Shown in pieces: positions 41,959 to 50,702 of a stretch of DNA of 64,000 bases. Each line of letters opens with the position of its first letter. Within the stretch, counting starts at the first letter, position 1. The notes beneath the pieces are model-generated. The model was not told where the DNA came from, did no database searches, and saw only the letters and a program-made list of their open reading frames with translations. Location: the NCBI GenBank assembly GCA_947493335.1, contig CANLQO010000007.1, positions 1-64,000 on the forward strand, read 5' to 3'. The translations under genes and the position numbers were made by a program. Origin of the DNA: an uncultured Paracoccaceae bacterium (lineage in GTDB: Bacteria > Pseudomonadota > Alphaproteobacteria > Rhodobacterales > Rhodobacteraceae).

Positions 41959-44900
41959 ATGATGTCAGCAACGCTCGTCAGCGCGGGGGCCGCGTCGAGC
42001 GGCTACTATAAATCAGAAGGCTATTATGCTGCCGGAAGTCAGGAAGCCGAACAAGCGGCCAGCTGGTTCGGGCGCGCAGCAGAACACTTGGGACTTTCGG
42101 GCCGGGTCGATGATGCGTTGTTCACGCGGATGCTCGAAGGTCAAACGTTTACCAATGAGAATGGACGGCTGGAACCTCAACGTCTGATGGGACGTATCGA
42201 GAACGGGGAACGCAAGCACCGCGCGGGCCTCGATCTGACCTTCTCCGCCCCGAAGTCAGTCTCCATCGCAGCCCTCGTCTATAAGGATGAGCGTCTGATC
42301 GAGGCGCACGACAAAGCGGTCAAAGTGGCGATGTCGCATGTCCAGGATCACCTTGTCCAAACCCGGAGCTTCGTGAACGGCGAACTTACCGTTCAATCAG
42401 GCGGTAATATCGTTGCGGGCCTTTTCCGCCATGATACCTCCCGACTTCTCGATCCGCAGTTGCACACGCACGCTGTGATCGCCAACCAAGTTTACCATGC
42501 CAACGGTGAGGCGACGGCACTTTATACAGAACACGTCTTCCGTGCGCAGAAACTTGGCTCCGAGATCTACCGCAATGAGCTGGCGCGGTCCGCCAGCGAA
42601 CTGGGATATCAAGTTGCCCGGGAAGGCGAACATCGTCTCGTGGTTCTCCGCGACATTCCTCAGAACCTCGTCACGGCGTTTTCCAAGCGCAGTGAAGAGA
42701 TGAAAGCCGCTCTCAACGACCGGGATATGCCGGTGAACGCAAAGACGGCCGAGCTGGCAGCGCTCGCGACCCGAGCCGCCAAGCATCAGGACCTCGACCG
42801 CGCGCAGCTGCACCGCGCCTGGTCGAAAGAAGCCGGCGAACTTGGCATCAGTCGCGACGCCATGCGCGCCGCAATTGCAGGTTTGAAAGACAAGGCGCGC
42901 TTCCATGTGCCGGGTCAAACCCGTGGTGATGGGACCGATGTGGTCGCAACAGATGCGCAGCGCAGCGTGCAGACGGCCATTGCGCACCTCTCTGAGAACA
43001 ACCTGCACTATTCCCGGATCGATCTCACAACGGCAGCTCTGAGCTTTGCCACCCAGGCGGGCGAGCGCGACATCGACAACACGATCCGCGCGTCGCTCAA
43101 ATCGGGCGAACTCGCCCCGGTCAAGATCGCAGGCAGGACGGAAGCTATGCTGACAGACGCAGGCACGCTCCAAGTCGAAAAAGAAATAGGTCAGGAGTTC
43201 CGCCGCGGCATCAAATCACTTGCGGTGACGGTCAAAGAATATGCGACCGGCGGGAAGCTGAAGAACATGAACGCCGCTACCGCGCTTTCGGCGCGTCTTA
43301 ACCGCACCACCCTGTCAGATGGACAGAAGGAAGCCGTGACGACCGCGCTCTCGGACACAGGCCGCGTTGTCGGGGTACAAGGTTCCGCCGGGACCGGAAA
43401 AACGTTCATGTTGGCCCACCTGCGCAAAGAGGCAGAGCGGGCCGGATACGAAGTCAGGGGCCTTGCCCCGTCCACACAGGCCGTCACACAGCTTCAGGAG
43501 GCCCTGCCCGGCTCGGAGACGCTGCAAGCCCATCTGATGCGCCGTGGCCCGTCCGGCGAGATGGACGCCAAGAAGACTATCTATGTGGTCGATGAAGCTT
43601 CCATGATTGGCAACACGCAGATGCGCGACTTCCTGCGCCTCGCCGCTGACAGCCGGGTCGCGCGCGTTGTTTTGGTCGGCGACGTGCAGCAGTTGGACAG
43701 CGTTGCCGCAGGTACGCCCTTCGCGCTTCTGCAGAAGATGGGGATGCCCACGGCTGTGATGGACGACATTCAGCGCCAGCGGAACGAAACGTCCCTGGCC
43801 ATCGTCAAACACGCCATTGCCGGTGAAGTGAATGAAGCCTTCGACAAGATCGGCGACCGGATCTCGGAATCCTCGAACCCCGCGCGCATTGTCGCCAAGC
43901 AGTACCTGGCACTCAGTCAGGCTGACCGCGCCACCACCGGCATTCTGACGCCAACCAACGCCGCGCGGGAAGACATCAATTACGTCGTTCGTGACGGCCT
44001 CCGCATGGAAGGCACGTTGCGCGGAAGTGATGCCGAGATCACGACACTGCGGCCAATCCGTCTCACTCGGGCGCAACTCTCTGACCCAGACAGTTGGCGC
44101 ACCAACGATACTGTCTTGGCCCACCAGTCTTACAAAGCTGTCGGACTCTCCAAAGGTCACGTCTATGATGTGGTCTCCTCTGACAGCGACACCCGCACAG
44201 TGATCCTGAAGGACCGCGCCGATGGTCAGCTCGTTTGGCTCCCTCTCTCCCAGTCCTCGAAGTCGACGACTGCGGTCGAACTCTTCGAGGAGCAATCCAA
44301 GTCCTTTGCGGTGGGTGATCAGATCAAGTTTCGGATCTCTGACAAAGCAGCTGGAATTGCCAACGGCCAGACCGGGGAGATTACCGACATCGCCACGACC
44401 CACGTGCAGGTGAAGACGACTGATGGTGACAATAAGATGCTCGGTCGAAACAGCCTGGGTGCCGCCGGTCTGGACCATGCTTACGCTCTCACCGGACACG
44501 ACTTCCAAGGCGCCACCGTCGACAACATCTTGGTAGCGATGTCCGCGAGCGAGACCCTCGCAAATCAGAAATCCTTTTACGTCGCGGTCTCCCGGGCCCG
44601 CGATAATGTCAGTCTCGCGACCGACGACGCAGCCGCTCTGGCGGAGCGCCTGGAGCGGCAAACGGGGCAGACCACCCCTGCCCTCGAAGCATGGATTGCA
44701 GCCCGTCTGGAACGCGACAGAGAGGTCATGAAAGACCGCCCCGAAGACCGGTCAGATCAGCGCGAAAATGAGCGCCAGAAAGACCCTCAAATCGAACGCG
44801 AGAAAGAGCCCCAAAAAGACCTCGAAAAGGACCGCTCAGAGCGCCCTGAATTGGGCAGTGGAGCCCGGGAAGGTGACCGGGATGAGCGACGCAAACAGGC

Positions 44901-44994
44901 CGTTCTTTCCGTGAGCGAAGGAACCCCTAAAGAAGACCTCGAACGCATGCAACGCATGATCAACCAGAAGCAACTTGGAGACTTTGAACGATGA
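41959..44994 (+). CDS. traI: MOB-F relaxase/helicase (TraI/TrwC-like)
   Basis: 1011 residues. The N-terminal relaxase domain has the catalytic tyrosines (SGYYKSEGYY, residues 14-23) and the three-histidine metal site in DPQLHTHAVIAN near 165-176. A RecD-like helicase domain follows with Walker A GSAGTGKT near 475, YVVDEASMIGN near 541-551 and a late FYVAVSRAR motif. The tail (about 915-985) is made of charged repeats rich in Glu, Lys and Asp. By family knowledge it nicks oriT and unwinds the transferred strand. It overlaps the next gene by 4 bp. Such proteins are also named TraA. Confidence 0.93.
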   Translation: MMSATLVSAGAASSGYYKSEGYYAAGSQEAEQAASWFGRAAEHLGLSGRVDDALFTRMLEGQTFTNENGRLEPQRLMGRIENGERKHRAGLDLTFSAPKSVSIAALVYKDERLIEAHDKAVKVAMSHVQDHLVQTRSFVNGELTVQSGGNIVAGLFRHDTSRLLDPQLHTHAVIANQVYHANGEATALYTEHVFRAQKLGSEIYRNELARSASELGYQVAREGEHRLVVLRDIPQNLVTAFSKRSEEMKAALNDRDMPVNAKTAELAALATRAAKHQDLDRAQLHRAWSKEAGELGISRDAMRAAIAGLKDKARFHVPGQTRGDGTDVVATDAQRSVQTAIAHLSENNLHYSRIDLTTAALSFATQAGERDIDNTIRASLKSGELAPVKIAGRTEAMLTDAGTLQVEKEIGQEFRRGIKSLAVTVKEYATGGKLKNMNAATALSARLNRTTLSDGQKEAVTTALSDTGRVVGVQGSAGTGKTFMLAHLRKEAERAGYEVRGLAPSTQAVTQLQEALPGSETLQAHLMRRGPSGEMDAKKTIYVVDEASMIGNTQMRDFLRLAADSRVARVVLVGDVQQLDSVAAGTPFALLQKMGMPTAVMDDIQRQRNETSLAIVKHAIAGEVNEAFDKIGDRISESSNPARIVAKQYLALSQADRATTGILTPTNAAREDINYVVRDGLRMEGTLRGSDAEITTLRPIRLTRAQLSDPDSWRTNDTVLAHQSYKAVGLSKGHVYDVVSSDSDTRTVILKDRADGQLVWLPLSQSSKSTTAVELFEEQSKSFAVGDQIKFRISDKAAGIANGQTGEITDIATTHVQVKTTDGDNKMLGRNSLGAAGLDHAYALTGHDFQGATVDNILVAMSASETLANQKSFYVAVSRARDNVSLATDDAAALAERLERQTGQTTPALEAWIAARLERDREVMKDRPEDRSDQRENERQKDPQIEREKEPQKDLEKDRSERPELGSGAREGDRDERRKQAVLSVSEGTPKEDLERMQRMINQKQLGDFER

Positions 44995-45389
44995 GTGACA
45001 AGACACGCCCTCGCCTCGGCCCTCTCGCGGTGCGACTTATGGAAGAAGAAGCAGGCGAGGAAAAGCCCAACGGTTCCCACCTCGATGCAGCCATCGCAAG
45101 ACTGCAAGTGGAGAAATCAAATGCCACAATGCTGCTCGAAATTTCCGAAAGTATTCTTCGCCTGAGATCGATGATTATGGCATCGGTGCTGACCGACCAT
45201 GATGAGGTCGATAAGGCGATGAAGCAGCTGCACGATGCGATCGGCAAAGACATGTTAGAGGCTTCTCGCTCGAATGGCCAACTCGATCAGAACGTCGCTG
45301 AAGTCGACAGGCAACTGGTTCAACAAGTCGAACAATCGTTTCTTCCCGCCAGGTCGAAACAGCTCCAGCATGAGGACCGCGAGAGATGA
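44991..45389 (+). CDS. Hypothetical protein coupled to the relaxase gene
   Basis: 132 residues, starting in a 4-bp overlap with the relaxase gene. Helical and charged, probably a coiled coil (HLDAAIARLQVEKSNATMLL, then VDKAMKQLHDAIGKDMLEAS, quoted partly). There is no membrane segment. It could be a relaxosome accessory factor by position. Family unknown. Confidence 0.65.
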   Translation: MSDKTRPRLGPLAVRLMEEEAGEEKPNGSHLDAAIARLQVEKSNATMLLEISESILRLRSMIMASVLTDHDEVDKAMKQLHDAIGKDMLEASRSNGQLDQNVAEVDRQLVQQVEQSFLPARSKQLQHEDRER

Positions 45390-46456
45390 GCAGCACCACG
45401 CCAACCTTGTTGAATAGCGAAACCTTATTCGTCGCGGAAATTGAGAGCTTCAGCACACGCCCGACCACGATTTCGCACTCGAAAAAGTTGGTCCATTTTG
45501 GACCATGGGGGTGGTCCAAAATGGACCAGACCCCGCAACCCCTTGAAAAACCACGGAAAAAGCATGTTATGACATTTCAGACCCAGAAGGGCCAAAAAAT
45601 AGAGCAAAAACAGCTACCTAACCCCGAATGCAGGCAGCTGCGAGGCGTGTGTATCAAAACGAGGGACGAAGACCCGAGTGCCAATAGAATACCTTCTTGG
45701 GTAGCCGGCCAAAGGTCCGGTTTCCCAAGTCCGTTTTGGGGCCGCAGGGGATCCATCATCCCCGCCCTGGCCCTCATCCTTCTTCCCGTGGTGGCACCAG
45801 CGCAGGGCTTTGAGAAATCCAGCTGGTCGTCCAATGGCGAGTTCACATTGTCCGGGACGCTGACCACAAACGCAGTGTGGTCACGCCCCTCGAACGAGTG
45901 GACAGCCTTCGACGGTTTCGAGTTGTCAGCCCCGGCGCGCGGCCCCTCTCCTGCCCCGCGCATCGTGATCGGCAATGGCTCTGTTCATGATCGTCTGCTC
46001 GATGTGATCGCGTCGGCCGAGGCTGGGCCGAAGGGCTATGACGCGATCCATTACTCCGCGACACGCCTTCCATCCAAGCCACCCAGTCAGCTGACCGTCT
46101 CCGAGATCTTCGCATGGATCAGGGCAACACCTGGTCAGCATCATGCCATCGGTCGCTACCAGTTCATCCCCTCGACACTGGCGTATCTGGTCCGTGCAGA
46201 GGGCATCTCCGGAAGCGCACAGTTCACCCCTGCGCTCCAGAAACGACTGGCGCTCAGATTGATGATTGACGCGGGCTATAATGACTTTCTTCAGGGCCGC
46301 ATGACGCGGGCGAGATTTCAGGATAGGCTTGCCGGTATTTGGGCTGGTTTACCGCTTCAGAATGGTCGCTCAAAATACCATGGGACAGCAGGCAATCGAG
46401 CGACGATTTCGCGGGCGAATTTCGACGCCGCAATGGTCTCGATTTTCGGCTCATGA
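45386..46456 (+). CDS. Lysozyme-like peptidoglycan hydrolase
   Basis: Up to 356 residues from ATG 45386, in a 4-bp overlap with the previous gene. Later starts are possible (ATG 45569), because the first 110 residues read oddly and contain the nested palindrome. A hydrophobic signal segment (GSIIPALALILLPVVAPAQG) lies near 122-141. Residues about 190-350 resemble phage-type lysozyme: LLDVIASAEAGPKGYDAIHY, then HHAIGRYQFIPSTL, with E199 of SAEAG the likely catalytic acid. Conjugation clusters commonly carry such enzymes to open the wall. Confidence 0.78.
   Translation: MSSTTPTLLNSETLFVAEIESFSTRPTTISHSKKLVHFGPWGWSKMDQTPQPLEKPRKKHVMTFQTQKGQKIEQKQLPNPECRQLRGVCIKTRDEDPSANRIPSWVAGQRSGFPSPFWGRRGSIIPALALILLPVVAPAQGFEKSSWSSNGEFTLSGTLTTNAVWSRPSNEWTAFDGFELSAPARGPSPAPRIVIGNGSVHDRLLDVIASAEAGPKGYDAIHYSATRLPSKPPSQLTVSEIFAWIRATPGQHHAIGRYQFIPSTLAYLVRAEGISGSAQFTPALQKRLALRLMIDAGYNDFLQGRMTRARFQDRLAGIWAGLPLQNGRSKYHGTAGNRATISRANFDAAMVSIFGS
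45489..45528. promoter_or_regulatory. Nested palindrome upstream of the lysozyme-like gene
   Basis: TGGTCCATTTTGGACCA (45489-45505) and TGGTCCAAAATGGACCA (45512-45528) are each palindromic with 7-bp arms, and are also exact reverse complements of each other around TGGGGG. The 40-bp structure could form a large cruciform. It may be an operator, part of oriT or a terminator. A TTGAAA at 45543 with TGTTAT at 45565 could be a promoter just after it. Confidence 0.6.
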
Positions 46457-46968
46457 GACGCTCCAAATTCCAGCCGCACCCATGGGCCAGAAATCGGCGT
46501 TGGCGCGCTCTCTGGGCCGCTCCGTGGCGCTCACGTCGGACCTCGTTTGCATCCCCGTCTGTCCCGGTTTTGAGTTGGTGGAAAGCGCCCGTTGGGACAG
46601 TCTACCTGATGCGCTCGCGCGGGGAGCCAGACCTCTTCAAGGTCGGCTTCACTTCCCGCCGCGCCACTCAGCGACGGGCGGAGCTGAACCGGGTCGCGGG
46701 TGATGATATGGTCATCGTCGCGACCGTGGCGCTCCCGTGGGCGAGACGGTGTGAAGCTCGTGTTCTGAAGTCGATCCGCGCGACATGGTTCCGGAAGCGG
46801 GACCATCGCGGCACTGAGTGGTTTCGCTTGAAACACACCGAGGACATCGATGCGATATATGCCTGCATCCAGAGGGAAGCCCGGCGCACGTTAATTGAAG
46901 CGAAGCTGAAATTGTCGTGGCCGAGAGGCGGACAGATTGACTCCTTTCGGACTGGAGCCCGACCATGA
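46453..46968 (+). CDS. GIY-YIG nuclease-like protein (MUG113/T5orf172 type)
   Basis: 171 residues from ATG 46453, overlapping the lysozyme stop by 4 bp. Residues 48-125 match the MUG113 version of the GIY-YIG fold: GTVYLMRSRGEPDLFKVGFT, then SRRATQRRAELN, a conserved E101 and a final TEWFRL. The fold cuts DNA in many families, though activity of this subgroup is not well defined. The N-terminal 45 residues are basic and may bind DNA. Confidence 0.8.
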   Translation: MRRSKFQPHPWARNRRWRALWAAPWRSRRTSFASPSVPVLSWWKAPVGTVYLMRSRGEPDLFKVGFTSRRATQRRAELNRVAGDDMVIVATVALPWARRCEARVLKSIRATWFRKRDHRGTEWFRLKHTEDIDAIYACIQREARRTLIEAKLKLSWPRGGQIDSFRTGARP

Positions 46969-47504
46969 AAATTCGTGACAAACCTGCTCGGTCTGTCTGG
47001 AAGGCTGTCCGTTTGATAGTCGCCTTTCACAAGGACCGGGATGGCAAGCCGCATCTGTCTTCACGGCGTTGGTTTGCGAGAGATGGCCGGGCTGGCATTC
47101 ATCATGATCCGGATCAGCAGGAAGCTGTTCTCGTGATCTCGTCTTCAGATGCTGACAATCCACGCAACGTCGACGTTTCCTTCAGACAGGACAGGATCGA
47201 TCTTATTCGTGATGATGGTCCCGGTTGGGATCGCATCATCATTGAGGACGGACGCGTATCGGTTCGGATGAACGGGCATTCAATTCGCATCTTAGCGGAT
47301 GGTTCCGTCGCTCATCTGCATGATGGTGTTGTCACACATATTGATCCTGACCTTGGCGTCCTTGTTGCAAGTGAAGACGTGCAAATCAGCATTTCGATGG
47401 ATGGCGAGCTGATCGAACGCCGGACACCGGAGTCAATCGTCCGGCTTGATCGAGACGATTGCGTTCAAACATCAAGAAGGGGGACGCGATGGCATCCCAT
47501 GTGA
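46965..47504 (+). CDS. Hypothetical strand-rich protein
   Basis: 179 residues, in a 4-bp overlap with the previous gene. After residue 50 it shows repeated short strands separated by turns (DRIDLIRDDGPGWDRIIIED, GRVSVRMNGHSIRILADGSV), suggesting a beta-solenoid or beta-helix. No signal peptide. Family unknown; it belongs to the relaxase operon by coupling. Confidence 0.62.
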   Translation: MKIRDKPARSVWKAVRLIVAFHKDRDGKPHLSSRRWFARDGRAGIHHDPDQQEAVLVISSSDADNPRNVDVSFRQDRIDLIRDDGPGWDRIIIEDGRVSVRMNGHSIRILADGSVAHLHDGVVTHIDPDLGVLVASEDVQISISMDGELIERRTPESIVRLDRDDCVQTSRRGTRWHPM

Positions 47505-47671
47505 ACGAAGATCTCGCGAAGTCAAATTGGCTGAAACAGGCAGAGGTGGATCTTGCGCGTCGTGATCCAGTTGATGCTGTCAACGATGCAGAGGCGCTGT
47601 TGGCCATTTGTGAAGCGCGCCTCGACAAGCTCGTGCAGCCAGTTGCTCCGGATGTGCCCTCGTCGGGATAA
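47489..47671 (+). CDS. Small helical protein (60 aa)
   Basis: 60 residues from ATG 47489, with AGGGGGAC just upstream, overlapping the previous gene by 16 bp. Amphipathic helices (LAKSNWLKQAEVDLARRDPV, then AEALLAICEARLDKLVQP). Last gene of the plus-strand operon that starts at traD. Family unknown. Confidence 0.6.
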   Translation: MASHVNEDLAKSNWLKQAEVDLARRDPVDAVNDAEALLAICEARLDKLVQPVAPDVPSSG

Positions 47672-47689
47672 GACCACTTGTCGCGGAAG

Positions 47690-48019
47690 TCAGGGCAAGC
47701 CAGCCCGATTGCTGAAATGGATGTCTTCATCCGGCGAACCAGGCCACGTTCTTTCGGCAGGGCGCTTGTTCAGTATCGCATCTTGATGGCCGATAAGACT
47801 GAGCGCCTTAACGACGTTTGTTGCGCGGACGTATCCTTGAGCGATGTCCGGAGCGTCTTGTTCGCGTCTGATTCTAAATGACCACGTATCCATGACCTGA
47901 TCTTGGTCAGGAATGGTTATCAAATCGTGAGGCCTCCCGGCAACAATGGTCTCTGTCCTCAAGACCGTCTCCCCACACTGCCAGCAGGCCGCAAAGGTGC
48001 GTCTGCACCGCATGGTCAT
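47690..48019 (-). CDS. Hypothetical protein with N-terminal CxxC
   Basis: About 109 residues from ATG 48019 (ATG 48013 is an alternative; the frame is open to 48157). Near the start it has CRRTFAACWQCGETVLRTET, and later DAPDIAQGYVRATNVVKALS. A soluble, possibly metal-binding protein. It converges on the relaxase operon. The ribosome-binding site is weak, so the start is uncertain. Confidence 0.5.
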   Translation of the reverse strand: MTMRCRRTFAACWQCGETVLRTETIVAGRPHDLITIPDQDQVMDTWSFRIRREQDAPDIAQGYVRATNVVKALSLIGHQDAILNKRPAERTWPGSPDEDIHFSNRAGLP

Positions 48020-48258
48020 ACTCGGTCGAAATTCTGTCTTATCGATCCAAGTCTGGGTGCTCGGCCCGCCCCAGCGACCGTGACCCGAAGGGCAGATCGG
48101 CGCGGGTCTGATCGAGCATGATTGAAAGGAGGGGCTGTGGCTCCGGAGGAGACACATGACCGACTATTCGATCAGCGAGGCAGTCCCGTGGCGTTCTGGG
48201 CGAAGCCTAGGGCACGGTGCCGTAGGCAGGGGCCCAAACCTGACGGGCAAACAGAAAA

Positions 48259-48280
48259 CCCACGTGCGCTAACACGTGGG
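48259..48280. terminator. Hairpin terminator candidate
   Basis: CCCACGTG (48259-48266) and CACGTGGG (48273-48280) are perfect arms with a 6-base loop, followed by CTTT on the plus strand and preceded by AAAA. Bidirectional termination is possible. The surrounding 48020-48655 stretch has no gene I trust. Confidence 0.55.
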
Positions 48281-48445
48281 CTTTCCATAGAAGTTTCGAT
48301 CGCTCCGACCGACGCTTTGAGTTTCCCCAGAAATACACTGATATCAAGCTCTGCGCCGGTCCGGAAACGGCATCGGCTGGCTTGACTTTGATCATCGAAA
48401 GGGTGAGGATTCCGGTATCGGGAACTTCAAAACCGATACGAAATC

Positions 48446-48480
48446 ATAAGCCCCTGAGTTGCCTAAGCTCAGGGGCTTAT
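48446..48480. terminator. Strong 13-bp hairpin
   Basis: ATAAGCCCCTGAG (48446-48458) and CTCAGGGGCTTAT (48468-48480) are perfect 13-bp arms with a 9-base loop. It is symmetric in A/T at both ends, so it could stop transcription from both sides. It insulates the DNA-processing region from the small-gene block to the right. It could also be the 3' end of a small RNA. Confidence 0.65.
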
Positions 48481-48655
48481 ACTTTGCCTTTTCCGAAACG
48501 TGACATGTGCAATCTTGAGTGGTCGATGACAGAGCTTTCGTTCGCTGATCGACGAGCGTTTGCCGCCGGAGCGCAGACGACCCTCACGACTACTCCACAC
48601 ACATAAGGGAGCAACCAAAGCGTCGAGGGCTGCCGTTCGGCAACCCCCGTGGTTT

Positions 48656-48835
48656 TCAGGTCGTGTGATTTTCAGGTCGTGTGATTTTCCAGTCCCAGCT
48701 GAAGGGGATGATCAGGTCAGCGTCTCGGATGGCGGCACGGGCGTCTGCGTAGCTGAAGTAGCCGTCCCATGTCTGGACGACCTCCCCGCCCTTCGTGAAT
48801 ACGATCTTGTGTGTTCCATGTTTCTGCGTCGTCAT
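48656..48835 (-). CDS. Small hypothetical protein (59 aa)
   Basis: ATG 48835 with GGAGCAGG just upstream opens a 59-codon frame. The product reads like a real protein: KIVFTKGGEVVQTWDGYFSY and ADARAAIRDADLIIPFSWDW. A 15-bp direct repeat (TTTCAGGTCGTGTGA, twice) covers its last codons and stop. It follows the zinc-finger gene by 12 bp on the same strand, so they form an operon. Family unknown. Confidence 0.6.
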   Translation of the reverse strand: MTTQKHGTHKIVFTKGGEVVQTWDGYFSYADARAAIRDADLIIPFSWDWKITRPENHTT

Positions 48836-48847
48836 GGTCCTGCTCCG

Positions 48848-49123
48848 TCAGTTGAAGATATCGTTGTGTTCGGTGTGGCCGCAATCGTCACAGGTGATCC
48901 GGTAGTAGCAATTGTAGCTGCCTCCTTCGATGCGCTCCCATTCCTCTCGGACGGCCTTGCCGCCGCAAGCGGGGCATTCACATTGGCTGCGACTGTCTTC
49001 TAACGGGACGATTGTCTCGCCGGCTGTCGTATAGCCCGTTCCGTCGCAGTGCAGAAATTTGCTTACGCCATCACACTGTGCGCCGTAGCCGTCACAGTTT
49101 GTGCAGGTTGTGTGGATGGTCAT
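48848..49123 (-). CDS. Small zinc-finger protein (DnaJ-like CxxC repeats)
   Basis: 91 residues from ATG 49123, preceded by CAGGAGAAACAG. Cys pairs: CTNCDGYGAQC, HCDGTGY, CECPACGG and CDDCGHTEHN. The first two resemble half-repeats of the DnaJ zinc domain (CxxCxGxG). Probably binds two zinc ions; function unknown. Its leader is repeat copy 1 (49195-49625), which ends about 70 bp before the start codon. Confidence 0.72.
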   Translation of the reverse strand: MTIHTTCTNCDGYGAQCDGVSKFLHCDGTGYTTAGETIVPLEDSRSQCECPACGGKAVREEWERIEGGSYNCYYRITCDDCGHTEHNDIFN

Positions 49124-49194
49124 TCTGTTTCTCCTGATATCCGTCACCGCATGAGCGCGGTGGCATGGCCCGATGTCAGGTTTCCAAAGCAGTT

Positions 49195-49625
49195 CGGGTC
49201 AGGGACGGCGTAGCCGCCAGCTTGCTGGGCGTGCGGGCGGGACAAAATCGCGGAGGGTCCGCCCCAACGGGGTGGAAGCCGCTATTTTGGTCCGGTCGCG
49301 CGATCCTTGACGCGGGCTGATTTGGGGGCCATCCGGAGGATATGCTTCCGCACTCATGTGTGTGTGGAGTCGTCGTGAGGGCGACCCGACACGAGCAGGC
49401 AAGCGGTGCGGCTGGACACGCAGGCGGGCGGAGCGTCGGGATCGTTTTGCGAAGCGAAACAGACCAGAGTGGAGACCGCAGGCGTGGCCGAGGCGTGCCG
49501 TGCTCGCGAGGCGGGTCAACCGGGCCTTCTTCACACACCGCCGCTGTAAGAGCTGCAAGCCCGCATCTGCGATCGACCAAAGGTCGATGCTCGCCTGCGA
49601 CACGCGAAGCCGAGCAAGCGAGGCG
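49195..49625. repeat. Repeated non-coding leader, copy 1 (431 bp)
   Basis: This stretch matches 52329-52757 over its whole length, from CGGGTCAGGGACGGCG to the CGAGCA...GAGGC end, with long identical blocks such as TGTGTGTGGAGT and CAGACCAGAGTGGAGACCGC. Open frames cross it on both strands, but hairpins that covary between copies argue for a structured RNA or DNA element. It sits upstream of the minus-strand zinc-finger gene. Confidence 0.75.
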
Positions 49626-49711
49626 GCAGTTGCTGTAAGCGGCTGTTGCGCGCGGAGCGTTCCTTGGAACAAGGAAAGGGCGGCTTGCGCCGCCCAATCC
49701 TCGGGGAGGAT

Positions 49712-49912
49712 TTAATCTTCGCTTTTGTTGGAGTTCGGGGGGAACATCACCAGTTCGTCGACGGCGACGGGGAAGTCGAGCTTGAGGGTGAAGAACTCTT
49801 CGCCTGAGCCGTTGCGGGTGTTGCGGAACATGGCCCCAACGCGACGGAAGGTGACTTTCTCTTCGCCGTCTTTTTTGAACTTGACGGGAACGGTTGCGGT
49901 GTAGGTTGTCAT
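49712..49912 (-). CDS. Small hypothetical protein (66 aa)
   Basis: 66 residues from ATG 49912 with GGAGAT upstream; longer open frames run into the leader repeat. Strand-rich: TTYTATVPVKFKKDGEEKVT, then EEFFTLKLDFPVAVDELVMF. Resembles small conserved proteins of alphaproteobacterial plasmids, but I cannot name a family. Its leader contains the third, shorter copy of the repeated core. Confidence 0.65.
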   Translation of the reverse strand: MTTYTATVPVKFKKDGEEKVTFRRVGAMFRNTRNGSGEEFFTLKLDFPVAVDELVMFPPNSNKSED

Positions 49913-49980
49913 TTGTGTATCTCCTTTTTTCGATGGGGATCTACCAGCACGGGGCTTGAGGGCTGGCCGCAAGCGCAAAT

Positions 49981-50017
49981 GCGGAGGGTCCGCGGCAGCA
50001 GGACGTGGAAACCGTAT
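49981..50017. repeat. Repeated leader core, copy 3
   Basis: GCGGAGGGTCCGC, then after ten bases GTGGAAACCGTATTTGT. The same core occurs in copy 1 (49250) and copy 2 (52384). It lies 68 bp before the start of the 66-aa gene on the minus strand. Beyond the core, similarity to the other copies fades. Confidence 0.6.
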
Positions 50018-50040
50018 TTGTGCTTGCCGAGGCGCAGCCG

Positions 50041-50702
50041 AGGGAACGGGCATTCCGACCCCGTGCGATCCACATCAATGAGAAAAAAGGGGTTACGCAG
50101 ATGTGTGACCTGTTGTTCCGAGCAACCGGGTTCAAGTTCATCGGAGCGGCGTGAGGTGATGATCATGACTCTTCACGTTGGGGCCATGTTTTGCGTCATT
50201 GCGCCTGGACTGGCCAAGTTCTTTGCAATCATACGGCGCTATCGTTCCGCGCCGCCGATGATCGGATGTTGTTCGCTGGTCAATCACGACCGACGATGTC
50301 TATCTGTGGATTTGGGCGGTGCAAGCTGTCCTGCATTAAGCTGGACGCTCTTCTGCCCCAGCGAACTTCATCCAGATGGGCGGATCGAGTCGTCACCTGC
50401 GAGGATGAACCGAGCTTGATGAGCTGGCTCGGGAGGAGACAGTTGGTCTTGCATCGGCCTCACGGAGAGGTTGACGCTGAGTTCGCAGTTCGGGTCTGGA
50501 AAACTTGAACCTGCGAGCGCGGTGACGCAGGTAGCGGCCGGGATAACGAAGGGCATATTGAAACAAGAGCCGACGTTCGCTGCGCGAGGCCAAATGTCTC
50601 AGACGCGGACGAAGCCGAGTTTCGGATACACTGTCTGAGTGTCTGCTTCTTGCCTCGTGGTGGTACCAGCGCTACGGTTCCTAGAGTGATAGGGAGTAGA
50701 GA
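50041..50702. other. Gap without a supported gene
   Basis: About 660 bp between the leader of the 66-aa gene and the SnoaL-like gene. Several frames are open on both strands, but none has a good start site together with protein-like composition. It may hold decayed sequence and the promoter of the gene at 50703. Confidence 0.4.

Noticed and set aside
45619-45630. TAACCCCGAA as another iteron
   Set aside because: Only the CCCC-GAA core matches; the GTGTGTG half is absent, so it is probably chance.
48122-48385. Plus-strand 87-codon frame
   Set aside because: It runs through the hairpin at 48259-48280, has no ribosome-binding site and reads as low-quality protein.
49199-49672. Long minus-strand open frames through the repeated leader as genes
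   Set aside because: The frames are rich in Arg, Ser and Pro, differ between the copies, lack good start sites, and the copies covary as hairpins rather than as codons.
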